This document shows positions 6,980 through 8,580 of a stretch of DNA of 8,580 bases, one piece after another. Position 1 is the first letter of the stretch. Each line of letters starts with the position of its first letter. Below the pieces are notes generated by a model, which saw only the letters and a list, made by a program, of their open reading frames with translations, did not search any database and was not told the origin of the DNA. Origin of the DNA: CAINVV01 sp964506325. GTDB lineage: Bacteria > Bacteroidota > Bacteroidia > Bacteroidales > Prolixibacteraceae. Made by a program: the position numbers and the translations under genes. The DNA lies in NCBI GenBank assembly GCA_964506325.1, contig CAZDLO010000134.1:1-8580 (forward strand), written 5' to 3'.

Positions 6980-8580
6980 ATGCTATATAAATACGTTATG
7001 CTGATGTGCATTGAAGTAATGCTGTTAAGTCTTACATTGGAGACATTTGCGCAAAAAGAAGAATCAGATAAGAGTTGGGAGAGTAGAATTCCACACGATT
7101 GGATAGTTAAAACTGATGGAGGCGCGACAGTTACTTTTGAGAAAGCTGGAAATGATAATCCGGACTCAAAACTGATCAAAGTTAAGCTCTTGAAAAAGTC
7201 CTCGGCAGAACTTACTTCGGACACCTTCGGAGTGGAACCGGGCCAGCGTTATATTATCAGCTTTATGGGGGAAGTCAAAAGCACCAAACTTATAGGCATG
7301 TTGGTAAGGCCTATTTCAATGGATACCTCAGGGAAAATAGTGCAGTCTGCATATCAGGCTCAGCTTCATGATCGCCCCAATACTTGTTCATCGCGGATGG
7401 GCATCGTTGACTTTACGGTTCCAAAAGGAGCCATAAACGCCAAAATATTTATCAAATTGGAAGCCTCCCCCGATAGTGACAGTGAAGTTAGCCTTGATAA
7501 TTTTTCCATCCGTAAATTCCCTGCCGTTTCCAAAGAGGAGATAGACGCTTCAATGTTTATGGGCTCTTGGCAAATGATGAGGGAAATCGGAGAAAATGAG
7601 CTTGATCCGGCCAGTAAAAACAATGAGGTTCGTAAGTTTGAAAAAGGTGAAAAAAAGGGAGGCTCAATTATCTATGGTCCTTATGCTTCTTTTCCTCCTG
7701 GAATCTATTTGGCAACGTGGTCTTATTTTCTAGGGAAGGGTGCGAAAAGTGATTCCGTTCATTATTCCGTTCAAGCAGGCGGCGCAGTTTTTAATTCATG
7801 CCTTGGAACAGTGTACAATGCGGGTGAAGAAAAGGAGGGCTTGCAAACAAAATCTGTTATATTTGTAAATCCTCTACCTGGAAACAATATGTTAAACTTT
7901 CTGACAATTTGGTCCGGGAAGGTCGATTTTGATTACGACAGGGTTCGCATACGGCAAATAAAAAGATTCAGGGATAAAGAAGCGGCTGGCTTTTTTGGAA
8001 TTCCTGTTTTGCTGAAAAAAAGTGAAATTGTTCCATTAGGAACAGGTGTTTTGTTGGTCAAAGGTTTGTTTTCGAATCATTATCAGGTGCGTCCTGTACT
8101 AAAAGAGCTTGGCCTGCCATATCAGGCATCTTTTCTTGAATCATTACAAGCTGGAATGAAAATCACTCCGCCAATAGTTTTCAATTCAAACCAATTCAAT
8201 ATTCTTATCTTGGCTAACGTAGGAATTGGCACGTTAAGTTTTACAGATAGAGTTCAACTTATTGATTTTATTAATAAAGGGGGAACTCTTATTTTCCTTT
8301 GCGGTCAAGATACGATTGGTGAAAAAAACATTTTATCAGGTTCTGTTTTGGAAGAATATCTTCCTGTAGCATCATCATCGGCAAATCTAATAAAAGCGGA
8401 AGATCCCAGAATCAAAATGACTGCAAACGATGAAAAGATGAAAAATTTAGTTTGGGGTAAAGATGCCGCCGTTTTCTATTACCAAAAGATTACCCCTGCA
8501 AAAGGAGCAGAAGTAATTGCCCAGGTCGATGGGAATCCTTTACTTGTAATATCCAAAATCGGGAAAGGCAAAGTTATATA
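6980..8580 (+). CDS. Exported beta-sandwich protein with GATase1-like domain, 3' end cut by window
   Basis: The frame is open from ATG 6980 to the window edge (533 full codons). TGGAG at 6971-6975, four bases upstream, supports this start, although ATGs at 6998 and 7004 are also possible. A signal-like segment ends at TFA|QKEE (residue 24); it is weak, with a single lysine and a glutamate (E12) in the core. Residues about 30-175 look like a jelly-roll carbohydrate-binding module, with EPGQRYIISF, TVPKGAINAKIFIKLEA and VSLDNFSIRKF as in CBM4/9-like folds. Residues 185-340 form a second beta-rich region. From about 355 a GATase1-like domain begins and matches that of gene 3: VLLVKGLFS, FNILILAN, INKGGTLIFLCGQ, LEEYLPVA and IGKGKVIY. 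C441 sits where amidotransferases have their nucleophile. The end of this domain is missing. Function is unknown; glycan binding is inferred. Confidence 0.8.
   Translation, partial: MLYKYVMLMCIEVMLLSLTLETFAQKEESDKSWESRIPHDWIVKTDGGATVTFEKAGNDNPDSKLIKVKLLKKSSAELTSDTFGVEPGQRYIISFMGEVKSTKLIGMLVRPISMDTSGKIVQSAYQAQLHDRPNTCSSRMGIVDFTVPKGAINAKIFIKLEASPDSDSEVSLDNFSIRKFPAVSKEEIDASMFMGSWQMMREIGENELDPASKNNEVRKFEKGEKKGGSIIYGPYASFPPGIYLATWSYFLGKGAKSDSVHYSVQAGGAVFNSCLGTVYNAGEEKEGLQTKSVIFVNPLPGNNMLNFLTIWSGKVDFDYDRVRIRQIKRFRDKEAAGFFGIPVLLKKSEIVPLGTGVLLVKGLFSNHYQVRPVLKELGLPYQASFLESLQAGMKITPPIVFNSNQFNILILANVGIGTLSFTDRVQLIDFINKGGTLIFLCGQDTIGEKNILSGSVLEEYLPVASSSANLIKAEDPRIKMTANDEKMKNLVWGKDAAVFYYQKITPAKGAEVIAQVDGNPLLVISKIGKGKVI

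Overview
The window reads as one tightly packed, plus-strand gene cluster for breaking down a sulfated glycan. It comes from a moderately AT-leaning bacterium. The mixture of a sulfatase, unusual TIM-barrel glycosidase-like proteins and secreted proteins ending in GATase1-like domains is typical of the PVC superphylum (Lentisphaerota, Kiritimatiellota, Verrucomicrobiota, Planctomycetota). That placement is inferred from gene content only; no marker gene is present.

Layout: positions 1-316 contain no convincing gene. This leader is rich in inverted repeats: a 13-bp hairpin at 20-50, a nested structure at 154-214, a perfect 20-bp palindrome at 217-236 and an operator-like dyad at 244-261. Five genes follow, all on the plus strand. 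Gene 1 (317-1375) is a TIM-barrel glycosidase-like protein without a signal peptide. Gene 2 (1390-3615) is an exported multidomain protein whose central barrel carries motifs resembling clan GH-D alpha-galactosidases. Gene 3 (3639-5585) is exported, with a galactose-mutarotase-like N-terminal region and a C-terminal GATase1-like domain. Gene 4 (5572-6966) is a type I, Cys-type sulfatase without a signal peptide. Gene 5 (6980 to the window end, cut off) is exported, with beta-sandwich modules that are probably carbohydrate-binding and a second GATase1-like domain homologous to that of gene 3.

Gaps between genes are 14 bp, 23 bp, a 14-bp overlap and 13 bp, and each gene has a Shine-Dalgarno-like sequence. 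A single polycistronic transcript driven from the leader is therefore likely.

Working model (inference): gene 2 cuts glycan outside the cytoplasm. Genes 3 and 5 bind or present substrate there. Sulfated oligosaccharides are imported by a transporter not in this window, and the sulfatase and gene 1 finish desulfation and hydrolysis inside the cell. The substrate cannot be named from the sequence. The most unusual feature is the pair of exported proteins that join different sugar-facing modules to related GATase1-like domains on either side of a sulfatase.
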